From Leptospiraceae bacterium (GTDB lineage: Bacteria; Spirochaetota; Leptospiria; Leptospirales; Leptospiraceae): 64,000 nt of DNA. Shown in pieces: positions 36,899 through 46,881 of the stretch (the stretch's first letter is position 1; each line of letters opens with the position of its first letter). The notes beneath the pieces were generated by a model. It saw only the letters and a program-made list of their open reading frames with translations. It had not been told where the DNA came from and made no database searches. The translations under genes and the position numbers were made by a program. Location of the stretch: positions 62,001-126,000 of the forward strand of contig JADJFV010000034.1 of NCBI GenBank assembly GCA_016708435.1, written 5' to 3'.

Positions 36899-38329
36899 AT
36901 GAATAATAACTTTACAAACAAAAAAACTAAAATAGTTTGCACGATCGGACCCGCATCGTCGAGTGAGAAGATGATTTCCGAATTAATAGAAGCCGGCATG
37001 GATGTGGCACGAATGAATTTTTCTCATTCCGATCATGCAAGTCACAAAAAAGTATTTGAGACTTTACGTCTTTGTGAACAACGCTCCGGTCGTCCGCTTG
37101 GGATTTTAGCAGATTTGCAAGGACCTAAGATTAGAACAGGAAAAATGAAAGATGGACCATTTGATGTTCATTCTGGCGATAAATTATATATTAACACAAA
37201 GTCAGATTTTCTTGGTTCAAGAGATGAAATTAGCACAACATATAAAAGTATGATCACAGATATCGAAGTGGGACACAAAGTTCTAATTGATGACGGAAAA
37301 ATTTTACTGAATGTAGTTTCCAAAGAAGTAGATCGCGCATTACTCGAAGTAATCGTTGGCGGAACCATTAAGGATAACAAAGGTATTAACCTACCTGGAA
37401 CTCCTGTCACCGCTCCTGCACTTTCTGAAAAAGATGTGGAAGATTTAAAATTTGCTTTATCACTCGGTGTGGATTACATCGCATTAAGCTTTGTGAGAAG
37501 AGCATCTGATTTGGAAATTGCAAGACAGTATATGCACGGAACTTTCACGGGACTCATCGCAAAAATCGAGCGACCAGAAGCCGTTAAAAATATAGACGAA
37601 ATCATTGAAGCATGTGATGGTATCATGATTGCACGTGGCGATATGGGTGTGGAGCTGGATACAGAAAGAGTTCCTATTATTCAAAAAGAATTGATTCGCA
37701 AAATGAATCTTCTCGGCAAACCAGTAATTACCGCAACGCAGATGCTTGAGTCAATGATTGATAATCCCAGACCAACAAGAGCCGAGGCAAGTGATGTAGC
37801 AAATGCAGTGCTTGATGGAACAGATGCTGTAATGCTTTCGGCTGAATCGGCTAGTGGTAAGTATCCGCTAGAATCTGTTACAATTATGAGTAAAATTATC
37901 ACCGAAGCAGAGACTATTTACAGCAACTTGGATATGCAAAGGAGAGCCAATAGACCTACCGAGACAAACGTGCGTGTTGCGCTCGGAACAGCAGCAGAGC
38001 AAATTTCCAATTCTATAGGCGCAAAAGCTATTGTAAATTTTACCCGAAGCGGACTTTCTGCGAGAATTGCTTCTCAGTTTAGACCACAAGTTCCAATATT
38101 TTCATTTACTCCTTTCCTCATGACAGCGCGTAAGATGAATTTGCTTCGAGGTGTTTATCCTTTCATTATACCTATGATGGATAAATTTCCTGATATGATA
38201 AATTATATGCAGCAAAAACTTTCAGAGGAAGGTTTTGTAAACAAGGGGGAAAAGACTGTTATCCTTTCTGGTACACCAGGCGGAGAAGCGAATACCGTTG
38301 ACTTTGTTCAGATTTATCACTTCAAATAA
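36899..38329 (+). CDS. pyk: Pyruvate kinase
   Basis: The protein has 476 residues, full length for the family. KIVCTIGPASSS, MNFSHSDH, DLQGPKIRTGKM, the active-site IAKIERPEAV, MIARGDMGVE and the TATQMLESMI segment are all present, and an allosteric-type C-terminal domain follows. It converts phosphoenolpyruvate and ADP to pyruvate and ATP. It overlaps by one base a frame that continues into the next small gene and may be co-transcribed with it. Confidence 0.95.
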   Translation: MNNNFTNKKTKIVCTIGPASSSEKMISELIEAGMDVARMNFSHSDHASHKKVFETLRLCEQRSGRPLGILADLQGPKIRTGKMKDGPFDVHSGDKLYINTKSDFLGSRDEISTTYKSMITDIEVGHKVLIDDGKILLNVVSKEVDRALLEVIVGGTIKDNKGINLPGTPVTAPALSEKDVEDLKFALSLGVDYIALSFVRRASDLEIARQYMHGTFTGLIAKIERPEAVKNIDEIIEACDGIMIARGDMGVELDTERVPIIQKELIRKMNLLGKPVITATQMLESMIDNPRPTRAEASDVANAVLDGTDAVMLSAESASGKYPLESVTIMSKIITEAETIYSNLDMQRRANRPTETNVRVALGTAAEQISNSIGAKAIVNFTRSGLSARIASQFRPQVPIFSFTPFLMTARKMNLLRGVYPFIIPMMDKFPDMINYMQQKLSEEGFVNKGEKTVILSGTPGGEANTVDFVQIYHFK

Positions 38330-38343
38330 TGCAAGGGGAACGT

Positions 38344-38859
38344 ATGAGATTTAGCATTACCTTATTGGTCATTGTTTTATTTTGCGGATTGACTCTATCT
38401 GCTGAACAGACCTCGAATAAAAAAAAGAAAACGGAAAAGCTTCCGTTTTCCAAGAAATCAAAAGAAGATTTTGATAGAAACGATTCAAAAGAAAAGGGTC
38501 ATGAGAAAGAAGAAAAAAAATACAAACCAGAAAAAGAATCAAAAGCGGCTAATACAATTTTGCTTCGAGGAGACGAATTATCAAGTCTATGGCAAAATAT
38601 CGAAAAAACGAATCAACTAATTTACAGTCCTGATTCTATGCGGCAAAGTAGTAAGTATAAGAAATTTGTTTTTGATTTGCAGGAATTCAAAGCTTTAGGT
38701 GGTAATCTTAATAAAGAGGCAGATTTTGCAATTCATTATAGTGTTTTACAAACTGATATTGAAACCAGAACTCCTGAAGATCCGAATATGCCTTCTCCTT
38801 CGGGGGGGTTTACTTTTATCATCAATACCTGTAAAATTGAAAAATTAGAGGCTAATTAA
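38344..38859 (+). CDS. Small exported Lys/Glu-rich protein
   Basis: The protein has 171 residues from the ATG at 38344, chosen because AAGGGG lies six bases upstream and it opens directly into a signal peptide ending at LTLSAE; a start at 38329 is possible. Residues about 25-75 are strongly charged, rich in Lys and Glu, and probably disordered. The rest is compact and ends with a predicted beta region (FTFIINTCKI). No family is recognised. It lies directly after pyk and converges with thrB. Confidence 0.65.
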   Translation: MRFSITLLVIVLFCGLTLSAEQTSNKKKKTEKLPFSKKSKEDFDRNDSKEKGHEKEEKKYKPEKESKAANTILLRGDELSSLWQNIEKTNQLIYSPDSMRQSSKYKKFVFDLQEFKALGGNLNKEADFAIHYSVLQTDIETRTPEDPNMPSPSGGFTFIINTCKIEKLEAN

Positions 38860-38875
38860 AAAAAGCCGCTAAGCT

Positions 38876-39823
38876 TTATCTAGTTTCTTTTACTAATACG
38901 CCTGCACTATCTGTTTCGATTTTTTGGATTGTGTAGGCGATTTCCTGAGTATTTCTTTTTGAAAGCTCACTTTGAAATTTTTCCAAAAACTTCTTCGCAT
39001 TTTTTTTCTCGGTATAGATTAACACACTCGGACCACTGCCCGATAGAGAATAGGTCGCTCCCAATTTTCCACATAATTCTCCAACAATTCCTAGAAGAGG
39101 AATTGGTTTGATTCGATATGGAGTATGGATTTTATCCTCTACTGCTCTTTGTAAGTGTGAAAAATCTTTTGTTTTTATGAAATGCTGCCAGGTTGCAATT
39201 CTACTCATATTATATACTACATCACTAACAGGATATTTATCAGGAAGTTTTTTGCGAGAGTCATTGGTCGAAACTTCAATTTGCGGAATGAATAAGAAAA
39301 GAGAAACAGAAGTTGGAAATTTATCTTTAAAGAAAATAAGTTTTCCGTTGTGAAAATAAGAAAATACAAAACCTCCGATCATTGCCGGAGTTGTATTATC
39401 AGGATGTCCTTCCATCATTGCAAGTTCATAGAGAATTCTGTCAACACTCGGCATTGGAATTTTCTTAGAGAAATGTTTTTTGTGTAAAAAATTACCTAGC
39501 GCAAAACCGACAGTAAGTGCACTTGCACTAGAGCCAAGTCCTCCTTTGAATGGAAGATTCAAATCCATTTTGACATTATAGGGAATTGGTTTTATTTTCG
39601 GTAAAAACAATTCAAAGTATTTTTCATATCCACAAAGCAGCAAATCTTCCTTACCCGCAAAAGGTAGAGGTGTGTTGTCGATTCGAAGAGTTGTGTAATT
39701 TGCATGTGGGTCAATTGTAAAATAGAAATGGTTATAAATTTTCAGAGCCATTCCGAGTAAATCAAAGCCCGGTCCAAGATTTGCCGAAGTTCCAGGAACG
39801 CGAATATGAATTTTATGATTCAT
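38876..39823 (-). CDS. thrB: Homoserine kinase
   Basis: The 315-residue protein is a GHMP kinase. It has VPGTSANLGPGFDLLGMAL at the N-terminus, the ATP loop PFKGGLGSSASALT and a C-terminal YSLSGSGPSV. It phosphorylates homoserine on the way to threonine. It overlaps pth by four bases (ATGA) and is the last of four coupled genes. Threonine feeds isoleucine in many bacteria, but here cimA in the same operon offers the pyruvate route to 2-oxobutanoate. Confidence 0.9.
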   Translation of the reverse strand: MNHKIHIRVPGTSANLGPGFDLLGMALKIYNHFYFTIDPHANYTTLRIDNTPLPFAGKEDLLLCGYEKYFELFLPKIKPIPYNVKMDLNLPFKGGLGSSASALTVGFALGNFLHKKHFSKKIPMPSVDRILYELAMMEGHPDNTTPAMIGGFVFSYFHNGKLIFFKDKFPTSVSLFLFIPQIEVSTNDSRKKLPDKYPVSDVVYNMSRIATWQHFIKTKDFSHLQRAVEDKIHTPYRIKPIPLLGIVGELCGKLGATYSLSGSGPSVLIYTEKKNAKKFLEKFQSELSKRNTQEIAYTIQKIETDSAGVLVKETR

Positions 39824-40356
39824 GTCAATTTAATCCAATCTTGAATTTTTTGCAAACATAGATCATAGATTTCGTCTAGCTTTGCTTTTTCTTCTGATGT
39901 AAATTTACTCAGTACGTAGTCTGCAACCACACGTCCATCAGCAGGCTTCGCCACTCCGACGCGTAGTCTATGAAAGTCTGCCGTTCCGATTTTTGCAATA
40001 ATGTCTCGAAGACCATTGTGACCTGCATGTCCACCGCCGATTTTCATTTTACATTTTGCAAACTCGAAGTCAATTTCATCATGAATGACCAAAAGCTCCG
40101 AGGGGTTAATTCCATTTTTCCTTAAAAAAAGGGAAACTCCATTTCCGGAAAGATTCATGAATTCAAAAGGTTTAATCAGTAAAACTTTTTTATTGTGTAA
40201 TAAAATTTCTGTGCTTGGACATTTTTTATCTGAATTAAAATTTGCATTAAACTTATCAGCTAACTTGTCTATAACTGCAAAGCCAATGCTATGTCTTGTG
40301 CCATTGTATTTATCACCCGGATTTCCAAGTCCGGCTATTAACAGTTTACCGCTCAT
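39820..40356 (-). CDS. pth: Peptidyl-tRNA hydrolase
   Basis: The protein has 178 residues. GLGNPGDKYNGTRHSIGF carries the catalytic His and the Asn of GxGNPG, FEFMNLSGNGV is the substrate loop, and HDEIDF and GGGHAGHNGLRD complete the active site. It recycles peptidyl-tRNA dropped from ribosomes. It is overlapped by four bases on both sides, by cimA and thrB, so the housekeeping enzyme is embedded in an amino acid biosynthesis operon. Confidence 0.93.
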   Translation of the reverse strand: MSGKLLIAGLGNPGDKYNGTRHSIGFAVIDKLADKFNANFNSDKKCPSTEILLHNKKVLLIKPFEFMNLSGNGVSLFLRKNGINPSELLVIHDEIDFEFAKCKMKIGGGHAGHNGLRDIIAKIGTADFHRLRVGVAKPADGRVVADYVLSKFTSEEKAKLDEIYDLCLQKIQDWIKLT

Positions 40357-41885
40357 TTTAGTATCAAGTTTAGCATTTTTTCAGTAGCCAGTATAGCCGC
40401 AGAAATTTGGTCTGAATCAAGTCCGATGGTGCGAAAGCTATCGCTCTGATTGTTTTGAACGCTTCCTGACCATGTAATGATTGTTTCAACGAGGGCGGAA
40501 GTTTTTCCGCCGGGTGGAATTCTCACCTGGTAATCTAGTAGTTCCGGTAAAGCGATATTATTCGCTGAAGCAATTTTCCTGAGAGCGTCCATGAAGGCAT
40601 CGTATCCTCCGTCTCCCTTTCCTTCGGCTGAGTATTCCTTCGATTTGTATATTACTTTTAGTTTGGCAGATGGAGAAATTCCTTTGCCGGATATGACTTC
40701 GCAATTTAGAATTTGAAAATTGTGGTTTATATCTTCGCCGGATAGATTGGCAATCAAGAACGGCAAATCCTCAGTAGACACGATTCTGCCCTGGTCACCC
40801 ATTTCGATTACTTTATCTAGAATTTTTTTCTCTAGATCTGGACTAATCACTAAGCCGAGTTGTTTTAAATTTTCGGAAATGCTAGCCTTACCGGCAAGTT
40901 TTCCGAGCGCATAACTACGCTTACGTCCGAATCGTTCGGGAAGGATTGGATTTGCGTAGAGGTTTCCCTTTTTGTCCCCATCTGCATGAACACCTGCTGT
41001 CTGGGTAAATACGTCTTGACCTACGATAGGTCTGTTGTCTGAAATTCTTTTTCCACTAAATACTTCAACCAGACGGCTTAAAGCTGTTATCTCCGATTCT
41101 ACAACGTTTGTTCTGATTCCTAGCTTATCATGCACGGCAGTGATGACTGCTTCTAGTGGCGAATTTCCAGCTCTTTCTCCGAGTCCGTTTACTGAAACAT
41201 GTAGACCGGATACTCCCGCGTTAACCGCAGCGAGGCAATTCGCTACCGAGAGATCATAGTCGTTATGTCCGTGAAATTCGATGCGAATACTAGGCGAGAT
41301 AGTTTTCATAAAATGCATTGCTTTTGAGGTTTCGTCCGGTGATAATACACCGAGTGTATCCGGTAAGAATAATCTTTGAATTGGAAAATTAGAAATAGCC
41401 GTTGCCATCTTTGCTACGTAGTCAGGGGAATTTAAGAATCCATTCGACCAATCTTCCATGTAAACATTTACTTGAATTCCTTTAGAAAGAGCATAATCAA
41501 TAGTAGCCTTAATTTCGCTCAAGTGCTCTTCGGGCGTTTTCTTTAATTGGTGAATTAGGTGTTTTTCTGAGCCTTTTGTTAAAAGATTGAGTGTGTGCGC
41601 GCCTGATTCTACTATCCAATCAACACTAGCTGTTTTATCAACGAATCCTAAAATTTCAATTCGGTCGGAGAGGTTTTCTTTCTCAGCCCACTTCATGATT
41701 GTCTTAACAGTTTCTTTCTCTCCTCTAGATACGCGAGCAGAAGCAACTTCTACTCTGTCAACTTTTGCATTGAGAAGTAAGAATTTTGCTATGTTCAACT
41801 TTTCTTGCGTAGAGAAAACGACTCCTTGTGTTTGCTCCCCATCTCGAAGAGTCACATCTAAGATTTCTAATTTTGTTTCATTCAT
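40353..41885 (-). CDS. cimA: (R)-citramalate synthase
   Basis: The 510-residue protein is collinear with Leptospira CimA. The catalytic ILDVTLRDGEQ (R14, D15) opens the TIM barrel, followed by EFHGHNDYDLSVAN and NGLGERAGN. The segment DVFTQTAGVHADGDKKGN and the run NPILPERFGRKRSYALGKL are typical of the Leptospira enzyme. The residues that select pyruvate in that enzyme, in NLLTKGS and YMEDWSNGF, are present. The C-terminal regulatory domain (about 390-510), which binds isoleucine, is complete. It makes citramalate from pyruvate and acetyl-CoA for isoleucine. Overlaps of four bases with smr and pth imply coupling. Confidence 0.93.
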   Translation of the reverse strand: MNETKLEILDVTLRDGEQTQGVVFSTQEKLNIAKFLLLNAKVDRVEVASARVSRGEKETVKTIMKWAEKENLSDRIEILGFVDKTASVDWIVESGAHTLNLLTKGSEKHLIHQLKKTPEEHLSEIKATIDYALSKGIQVNVYMEDWSNGFLNSPDYVAKMATAISNFPIQRLFLPDTLGVLSPDETSKAMHFMKTISPSIRIEFHGHNDYDLSVANCLAAVNAGVSGLHVSVNGLGERAGNSPLEAVITAVHDKLGIRTNVVESEITALSRLVEVFSGKRISDNRPIVGQDVFTQTAGVHADGDKKGNLYANPILPERFGRKRSYALGKLAGKASISENLKQLGLVISPDLEKKILDKVIEMGDQGRIVSTEDLPFLIANLSGEDINHNFQILNCEVISGKGISPSAKLKVIYKSKEYSAEGKGDGGYDAFMDALRKIASANNIALPELLDYQVRIPPGGKTSALVETIITWSGSVQNNQSDSFRTIGLDSDQISAAILATEKMLNLILK

Positions 41886-42157
41886 TTTTTGTATCTTTTT
41901 AAATCCTGCTTATCTAGTCCCATGATTTCTAATTTCGTTACTCCCGGATTGGGAGCAATAAAACTCTCAGTGTTAATTACACGCAAAAAATCATAATTGC
42001 CAACAATGTCAAGTGTCAGTTGCTTGAGCTTTCCTTCCCCAATTCCATGAACAACCTGCACTAATGTTTCTCCTTCCATGAAGGCATCTTGTAGTTCTCT
42101 TTCTAGTTTATATCTTGCTTCTTCATAACGCATTTTTCGAATGTAGATTTCTTTCAT
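41882..42157 (-). CDS. Small Smr-domain protein
   Basis: The protein has 91 residues. It is essentially a single Smr domain: DLHG-type beta strand replaced by EIYIRKMRYEEA, then VQVVHGIGEGKLKQLT with the key HG-x-GxG loop. The usual length of a stand-alone Smr protein is 90-180 residues. Smr domains bind or nick branched nucleic acid or act on RNA; here there is no MutS part. It is the first gene of the operon and overlaps cimA by four bases. Confidence 0.8.
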   Translation of the reverse strand: MKEIYIRKMRYEEARYKLERELQDAFMEGETLVQVVHGIGEGKLKQLTLDIVGNYDFLRVINTESFIAPNPGVTKLEIMGLDKQDLKRYKK

Positions 42158-42366
42158 ATTTTCAAAACTAAATTCAATGATTTAGAAGCGACTCTAGGGA
42201 AAAAGAAGTTTTTTCCGTGTAGATTCCGTATTTTCTTCAGACCTTGAATTAGCTACCTCGTTATTAGTAATACAATGAATTAATTATTCATAGTAGATAG
42301 TTATATGATTGATTCTTTTTGAAAGAATTAATTTATGAATTTATAAGGTATTGATTTGTAAAAGGG

Positions 42367-43956
42367 ATGAATTCAGAAGAGCAACTTTTAATTTTTAATT
42401 CAATTTTAATTTCTACTCCAAGCATAGTTTATACTTACGATGTTGAAAATTCCAGAATTCATTTTTTAAATGATGGAATATATGATCAATTGGGATTTCC
42501 GAAGAGCGAAATCAAAACAATGCATTTAGATGAGTTTCTAGGGAAAATGCCTTCGTCTGATCAGCATAGATACAAGTCTCATATTGAAGCAGTCTTATTG
42601 GGAAGAGAAAAAAAATTTACAGCGTTCGACTATAGGCTACAGAAAAGAAACGGTGATTGGAAATGGTTTAGCGACACAATCTTTCAACTAAAAACAGAGA
42701 CTCCGGCTAACAAAACATTAGTCGGATATGCTACCGACATTAGTAATATACGTAAGAAAGAAGAAAGATACCAATGGGAAGAAATTCGACTCAAAGCAAT
42801 TTTAGAAAATACAAGAGAGTATTACATTTTCTTGAACACAGAATTTATAATTCAGTCTTTGAATAAAAATGCGCAAGATTTTCTTTTTAATGCTTATCGT
42901 CGAAGTATTTTTGAAGGATATTCAATTTTAGAGTTTTTACCATTAGAGACTACTTCGGTCTTTACGGAAAAATTCAATTATGCGCTCAATGGTGTTCCCA
43001 TTCATTATGAATCGCAATTTATCGATGAGAAAAAGGAAGTAAAGTGGTATCAGTTTAGTTACATACCCGTTCGAGATAAGAAAGACCGGATAACCAATGT
43101 TTGCTTCATCTTTGTGGATATGACAGAAATTCGTAGAACCAACCAGAGCCTCGTTGAATTAAACCGTAGCCTGGAGTTTAGAGTAAGTGAGCGCACAAAG
43201 GAATTGGAAGCAGAGGTTGCTCATAGAATAGATACTGAAAACCGTCTAAGGGTTGCACTTGAAAAAGAGAAGGAGCTAAACGAATTAAAATCAAAATTTA
43301 TCGCACTTGTGTCTCATGAGTTCAAAACACCAATGACTACTATTTTGATGTCAACGCAAATGCTAGAAGAGTATCGAGATATTCATACGGTAGGAGATAG
43401 AGAAAAACACTACAATAGAATTAAAGAAGCGACTCTGAGTTTGAATCGATTGATGGAAGGGGTTCTCAGTATTAGCCGCTCTGAGTCATCTCTTATAGAT
43501 TTTAAACCTGCACTAATCAATGTAAGGAAGTTTTTATCCGGCTTAATTACAAACTTTGAATCGAATCATCCAGCGAATAAATTTGAACTATTTATACCGC
43601 CTAACGATGAAATCTTTTTTAATCTGGATTCCAATTTACTTACCCATATACTTGAAAATTTGCTCAGCAATGCAGTAAAATACTCATCAAATAGGGATGC
43701 AATTTTTTTAGAAGTATTATTTTTAGATGAACAAATAGAATTTATAGTGAAAAACAAAGGCGAAGAAATTCCCGAAGAAGACCGAGACCATATATTTGAA
43801 ACTTTTTATAGAGGTAAGAATGTAGAGAATATTTCAGGAACCGGTTTGGGTTTGAGCGTGGTTAAAAATTTTGTGGCTTTGCATAAAGGCACTGTAAGTT
43901 TTAAGAGCTCACCAGAAGAAGGAACGGAATTTCACATTAGAATTCCAACGATATAA
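42367..43956 (+). CDS. PAS-PAS sensor histidine kinase
   Basis: The protein has 529 residues and no membrane segment, so it should be cytosolic. PAS domains lie at about 10-130 and 145-265; a coiled coil (265-310) leads to the phosphoacceptor motif SHEFKTP with H317. The ATPase domain has N-box NLLSNAVKYS and G-box GTGLGLSVV. It begins the signalling cluster and is followed after 12 bases by a REC-kinase. The input is unknown; the PAS domains show no obvious heme or flavin signature. Confidence 0.9.
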   Translation: MNSEEQLLIFNSILISTPSIVYTYDVENSRIHFLNDGIYDQLGFPKSEIKTMHLDEFLGKMPSSDQHRYKSHIEAVLLGREKKFTAFDYRLQKRNGDWKWFSDTIFQLKTETPANKTLVGYATDISNIRKKEERYQWEEIRLKAILENTREYYIFLNTEFIIQSLNKNAQDFLFNAYRRSIFEGYSILEFLPLETTSVFTEKFNYALNGVPIHYESQFIDEKKEVKWYQFSYIPVRDKKDRITNVCFIFVDMTEIRRTNQSLVELNRSLEFRVSERTKELEAEVAHRIDTENRLRVALEKEKELNELKSKFIALVSHEFKTPMTTILMSTQMLEEYRDIHTVGDREKHYNRIKEATLSLNRLMEGVLSISRSESSLIDFKPALINVRKFLSGLITNFESNHPANKFELFIPPNDEIFFNLDSNLLTHILENLLSNAVKYSSNRDAIFLEVLFLDEQIEFIVKNKGEEIPEEDRDHIFETFYRGKNVENISGTGLGLSVVKNFVALHKGTVSFKSSPEEGTEFHIRIPTI

Positions 43957-43968
43957 GAGGAGGTCAAT

Positions 43969-45066
43969 ATGGAGACAATACTAATTATTGAGGACGATGA
44001 ACTAATCAGAGAGAATCTAATTGAACTTTTTACAAATGAGGGATATTTAACATTAGCCGCAGAGAATGGAAAAATTGGCTTGGAATTGGCTATAAAGAGG
44101 ATTCCAGACATGATTTTATCTGATATCATGATGCCCGAAATGGATGGATTTCAAGTTTATAAAAGCATCCGGTCTGAACCATTGTTATCCGTTATCCCCT
44201 TTATTTTTCTTTCCGCCCTTTCGGATAAGTTGAATATTCGCTCCGGCATGGAACTCGGAGCAGATGACTATATCACTAAACCATTTTTAAATTCCGAATT
44301 GATCCAGGCAGTAAAGAATCGAATTGAAAAGAGTCGTGCCTCTAAAAAAGCTATGGAAGAATTAAAGTTAAACTTGATTCGTTCTGTGCCTCACGAATTC
44401 TTAACACCATTGAATTCGATTTTAGGTTTCTCCCAATTACTCATTGATGGTTGTCATGAAAAAGGAGGAATACCTATAGAGGACGTATTAGAGTTCAGCG
44501 GTTATATTCATTCTGCCGGAAACAAACTTTTGCGGATAACTCGTAATTATGTGTTATTCACAGAGCTAACGACTGCGCATAATAGCAGAAAACTTCAAAG
44601 CCGTTTGGAGGAAGATGTATACTTCGATGTTGAAAAGACTTTACCTGATTTTATAATGGAGATTGCTAGGCGAGAAAGTTTCGAAAGAAATTTGGAAATA
44701 CAGTTTGAAAAAGCAAATCTTTCCATTTCAGCAAAAAGTTTGAAGAAAATTTTGGAAGAACTCGTTGATAATGCGATAAAATTTTCTGGAATGCAATCCT
44801 TAGTAACAATAAAAGGATTTCGGGAAAGTAATTTTTACAGAATAATCATCGAGGATAAAGGAAAAGGAATGAGCTTTCAAGAAATCCAAAGAGTGGAAGC
44901 GTTTACTCAATTCAATAGGTCAACAGTGGAACAATCTGGACTTGGTCTTGGACTCTCCTTAGTTCAAATGTTACTTGATCTAAATCAAGGCGAATTTTGG
45001 ATTGAGTCTGAAAAGGGTAAGGGAACGAGGGCGAATATACGTGTTGGTTTGTTTGAATCAATGTAG
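43969..45066 (+). CDS. REC-histidine kinase hybrid
   Basis: The protein has 365 residues, with GGAGG before the ATG. An N-terminal receiver has D52 in LSDIMMPEMDG and Lys in TKPF. A DHp domain follows with H142 in SVPHEFLTPLNS, and an ATPase domain with ELVDNAIKFSG and GLGLGLSLV. Having the receiver ahead of the kinase suggests it takes phosphate from another kinase, probably the PAS kinase directly upstream, and relays or gates it. Confidence 0.88.
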   Translation: METILIIEDDELIRENLIELFTNEGYLTLAAENGKIGLELAIKRIPDMILSDIMMPEMDGFQVYKSIRSEPLLSVIPFIFLSALSDKLNIRSGMELGADDYITKPFLNSELIQAVKNRIEKSRASKKAMEELKLNLIRSVPHEFLTPLNSILGFSQLLIDGCHEKGGIPIEDVLEFSGYIHSAGNKLLRITRNYVLFTELTTAHNSRKLQSRLEEDVYFDVEKTLPDFIMEIARRESFERNLEIQFEKANLSISAKSLKKILEELVDNAIKFSGMQSLVTIKGFRESNFYRIIIEDKGKGMSFQEIQRVEAFTQFNRSTVEQSGLGLGLSLVQMLLDLNQGEFWIESEKGKGTRANIRVGLFESM

Positions 45067-45259
45067 CGTTGTGGTTGATTCTTAAAAATATCATTGACTT
45101 TCTCTTTATTCTTGAAAGACTACCAAAGGCAAGAAGCGTATTTTTGTAATAAAACAAAAGGAGCTTTTTTTCACCGAAAAAAAACATGTTTTGAGTTTTA
45201 GGACTTGAGGCAAATTTGAAATAATTCCATAACAGTTTTAGGTCTGAACCTTAAAAAAA

Positions 45260-46510
45260 ATGAACGAAAACGTCAAAATTCCGCGATACCCAGTTCTCAT
45301 TGTAGAAGATAAAAAGGAAAATCAAGTTCTATTGCAAAGTATTTGTAATCAGCTTGGTATTTCGACAGAAACAGCGAGTAATGGTCAAATTGCTTTAGAC
45401 TTAATTAATACTCGAAAATTTTCCATTTTTATCGTAGACTTAATGTTACCGGTAATGGATGGAAAGACTTTTATTGAGAAATTAAAGGTAATTGACCCAC
45501 ATGCAGTGGTAATCATTCAATCTGCACTCGATGCATCGGATACTATAATCGAAGTGATGCGGCTTGGTGTATTTGATTATGCAGTAAAACCAATTGATAT
45601 TGATTTGTTTAGACATACGATGTCCAAAGCATTGGAATACAAATACCTAAAAGACCTAGAAGCGGAATTAACTTTAAATGAAAGTATTAAACTGCGCGGT
45701 CAATTAGAATGGCTCAATTATAAAGAAACACTTCGGGTAACAGGAAAAGATTCCTACCAAAAAAATTCCATTTTTAATCTAACTACTTCTTTGTCTCAAG
45801 GAGGAGGAGTTGGCGTAACTATTTCCTTACTCGATATGTTGAAAATGGATATGGTTGAAAATGGTGACACCTACATTGTAAACAAAGAAGTTCTTGATAC
45901 CTTGTATGAAAACAATGAATACAGTCGAAGAGTTTTACAAGGACTTGCCACAGTCGTCGAGCTAATGGAGCAGTCATTTAATTTTGCTGATTGTGCTGCT
46001 AGTGTGGTTATTAAGGATTTTCCCCAATACTTAAAGGAAATTGTTCCTTTTATGAATAATAAAGATATATCTATTGCATTTCCATCGATTCATTCAAATT
46101 GTAAAATCGAGATTGACTTGGAGAAAATGAGACTGGTCTTTGAAGAGCTTTTAATCAATGCATATAAATACTCGGTGCGCTCGAGTAGAATTGATATTTT
46201 TGCTCATGTTACAGGAACCTATTTTTGTATTACTTTTAAAAATGAGATTGATGAATTTTCTTATGGAGGAATTCCTCCGGAGAAAGAAAAGTTAGTTCTA
46301 GAACCATTTTTTCGAATTCACCCACCGGTAGAAGATATTCTTGCCGTTGAAAAATTTAGTCTAGGTCTTGGGTTAACGGTTGTCGATTTTATAATTAATA
46401 AACACAATGGAATGTTTTTTATCCATAACGCCGTGGATCACACAGGAAAGCGACGCACGAATTGCGTGCTTGCTGAGATTTTTTTACCAATTAAATTAGA
46501 GAGGAGTTAA
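45260..46510 (+). CDS. REC-ATPase protein without phosphoacceptor His
   Basis: The protein has 416 residues. The receiver has D60 in FIVDLMLPVMDG and Lys in VKPID. The middle region (about 140-240) aligns in position with a dimerisation domain but has asparagine-rich KNSIFNLTTSLSQGGGVG where a phosphoacceptor His would be expected. A HATPase domain follows (ELLINAYKYS, then LGLGLTVVDF). It may therefore bind ATP and receive phosphate without autophosphorylating. It is spaced 193 bases from the previous gene but lies in the same cluster. Confidence 0.82.
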   Translation: MNENVKIPRYPVLIVEDKKENQVLLQSICNQLGISTETASNGQIALDLINTRKFSIFIVDLMLPVMDGKTFIEKLKVIDPHAVVIIQSALDASDTIIEVMRLGVFDYAVKPIDIDLFRHTMSKALEYKYLKDLEAELTLNESIKLRGQLEWLNYKETLRVTGKDSYQKNSIFNLTTSLSQGGGVGVTISLLDMLKMDMVENGDTYIVNKEVLDTLYENNEYSRRVLQGLATVVELMEQSFNFADCAASVVIKDFPQYLKEIVPFMNNKDISIAFPSIHSNCKIEIDLEKMRLVFEELLINAYKYSVRSSRIDIFAHVTGTYFCITFKNEIDEFSYGGIPPEKEKLVLEPFFRIHPPVEDILAVEKFSLGLGLTVVDFIINKHNGMFFIHNAVDHTGKRRTNCVLAEIFLPIKLERS

Positions 46511-46512
46511 TA

Positions 46513-46878
46513 TTGTCTAAGAAAATTTTAATTATAGATGACTCTGCTGTATTTCGCAAAGTTGTCTCAATGAACTTAAAACATGCTGGATATGAGGTTG
46601 TAGAAGCGATAGACGGAATGGATGCACTTAGTAAACTTTCTACCGCAAAACCAAATCTGATAGTATGTGATGTCAATATGCCAAATATGGATGGGCTTAC
46701 ATTTGTATCTAAAGTTAGAGCGGATGAGGATAATCGATTTATACCCATCATTATGCTGACCACCGAATCACAAGAAGAGAAGAAGAGAAAAGGAATGGAA
46801 GCTGGTGCAAAAGCATGGCTAGTAAAACCATTTGCACCGGAGCAGTTGCTTTCTGCCATTTCTAAACTAATTCCATAG
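46513..46878 (+). CDS. cheY: CheY-like response regulator
   Basis: The 121-residue single receiver starts at a TTG supported by GAGGAG six bases upstream. The acid pocket is DD9-10, the phosphoacceptor is D53 in VCDVNMPNMDG, and the Lys lies in LVKPF. It is very likely the response regulator of the CheA encoded two genes later. The gene starts two bases after the preceding stop and ends three bases before the STAS gene, so this is one operon. Confidence 0.9.
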   Translation: MSKKILIIDDSAVFRKVVSMNLKHAGYEVVEAIDGMDALSKLSTAKPNLIVCDVNMPNMDGLTFVSKVRADEDNRFIPIIMLTTESQEEKKRKGMEAGAKAWLVKPFAPEQLLSAISKLIP

Positions 46879-46881
46879 TCT

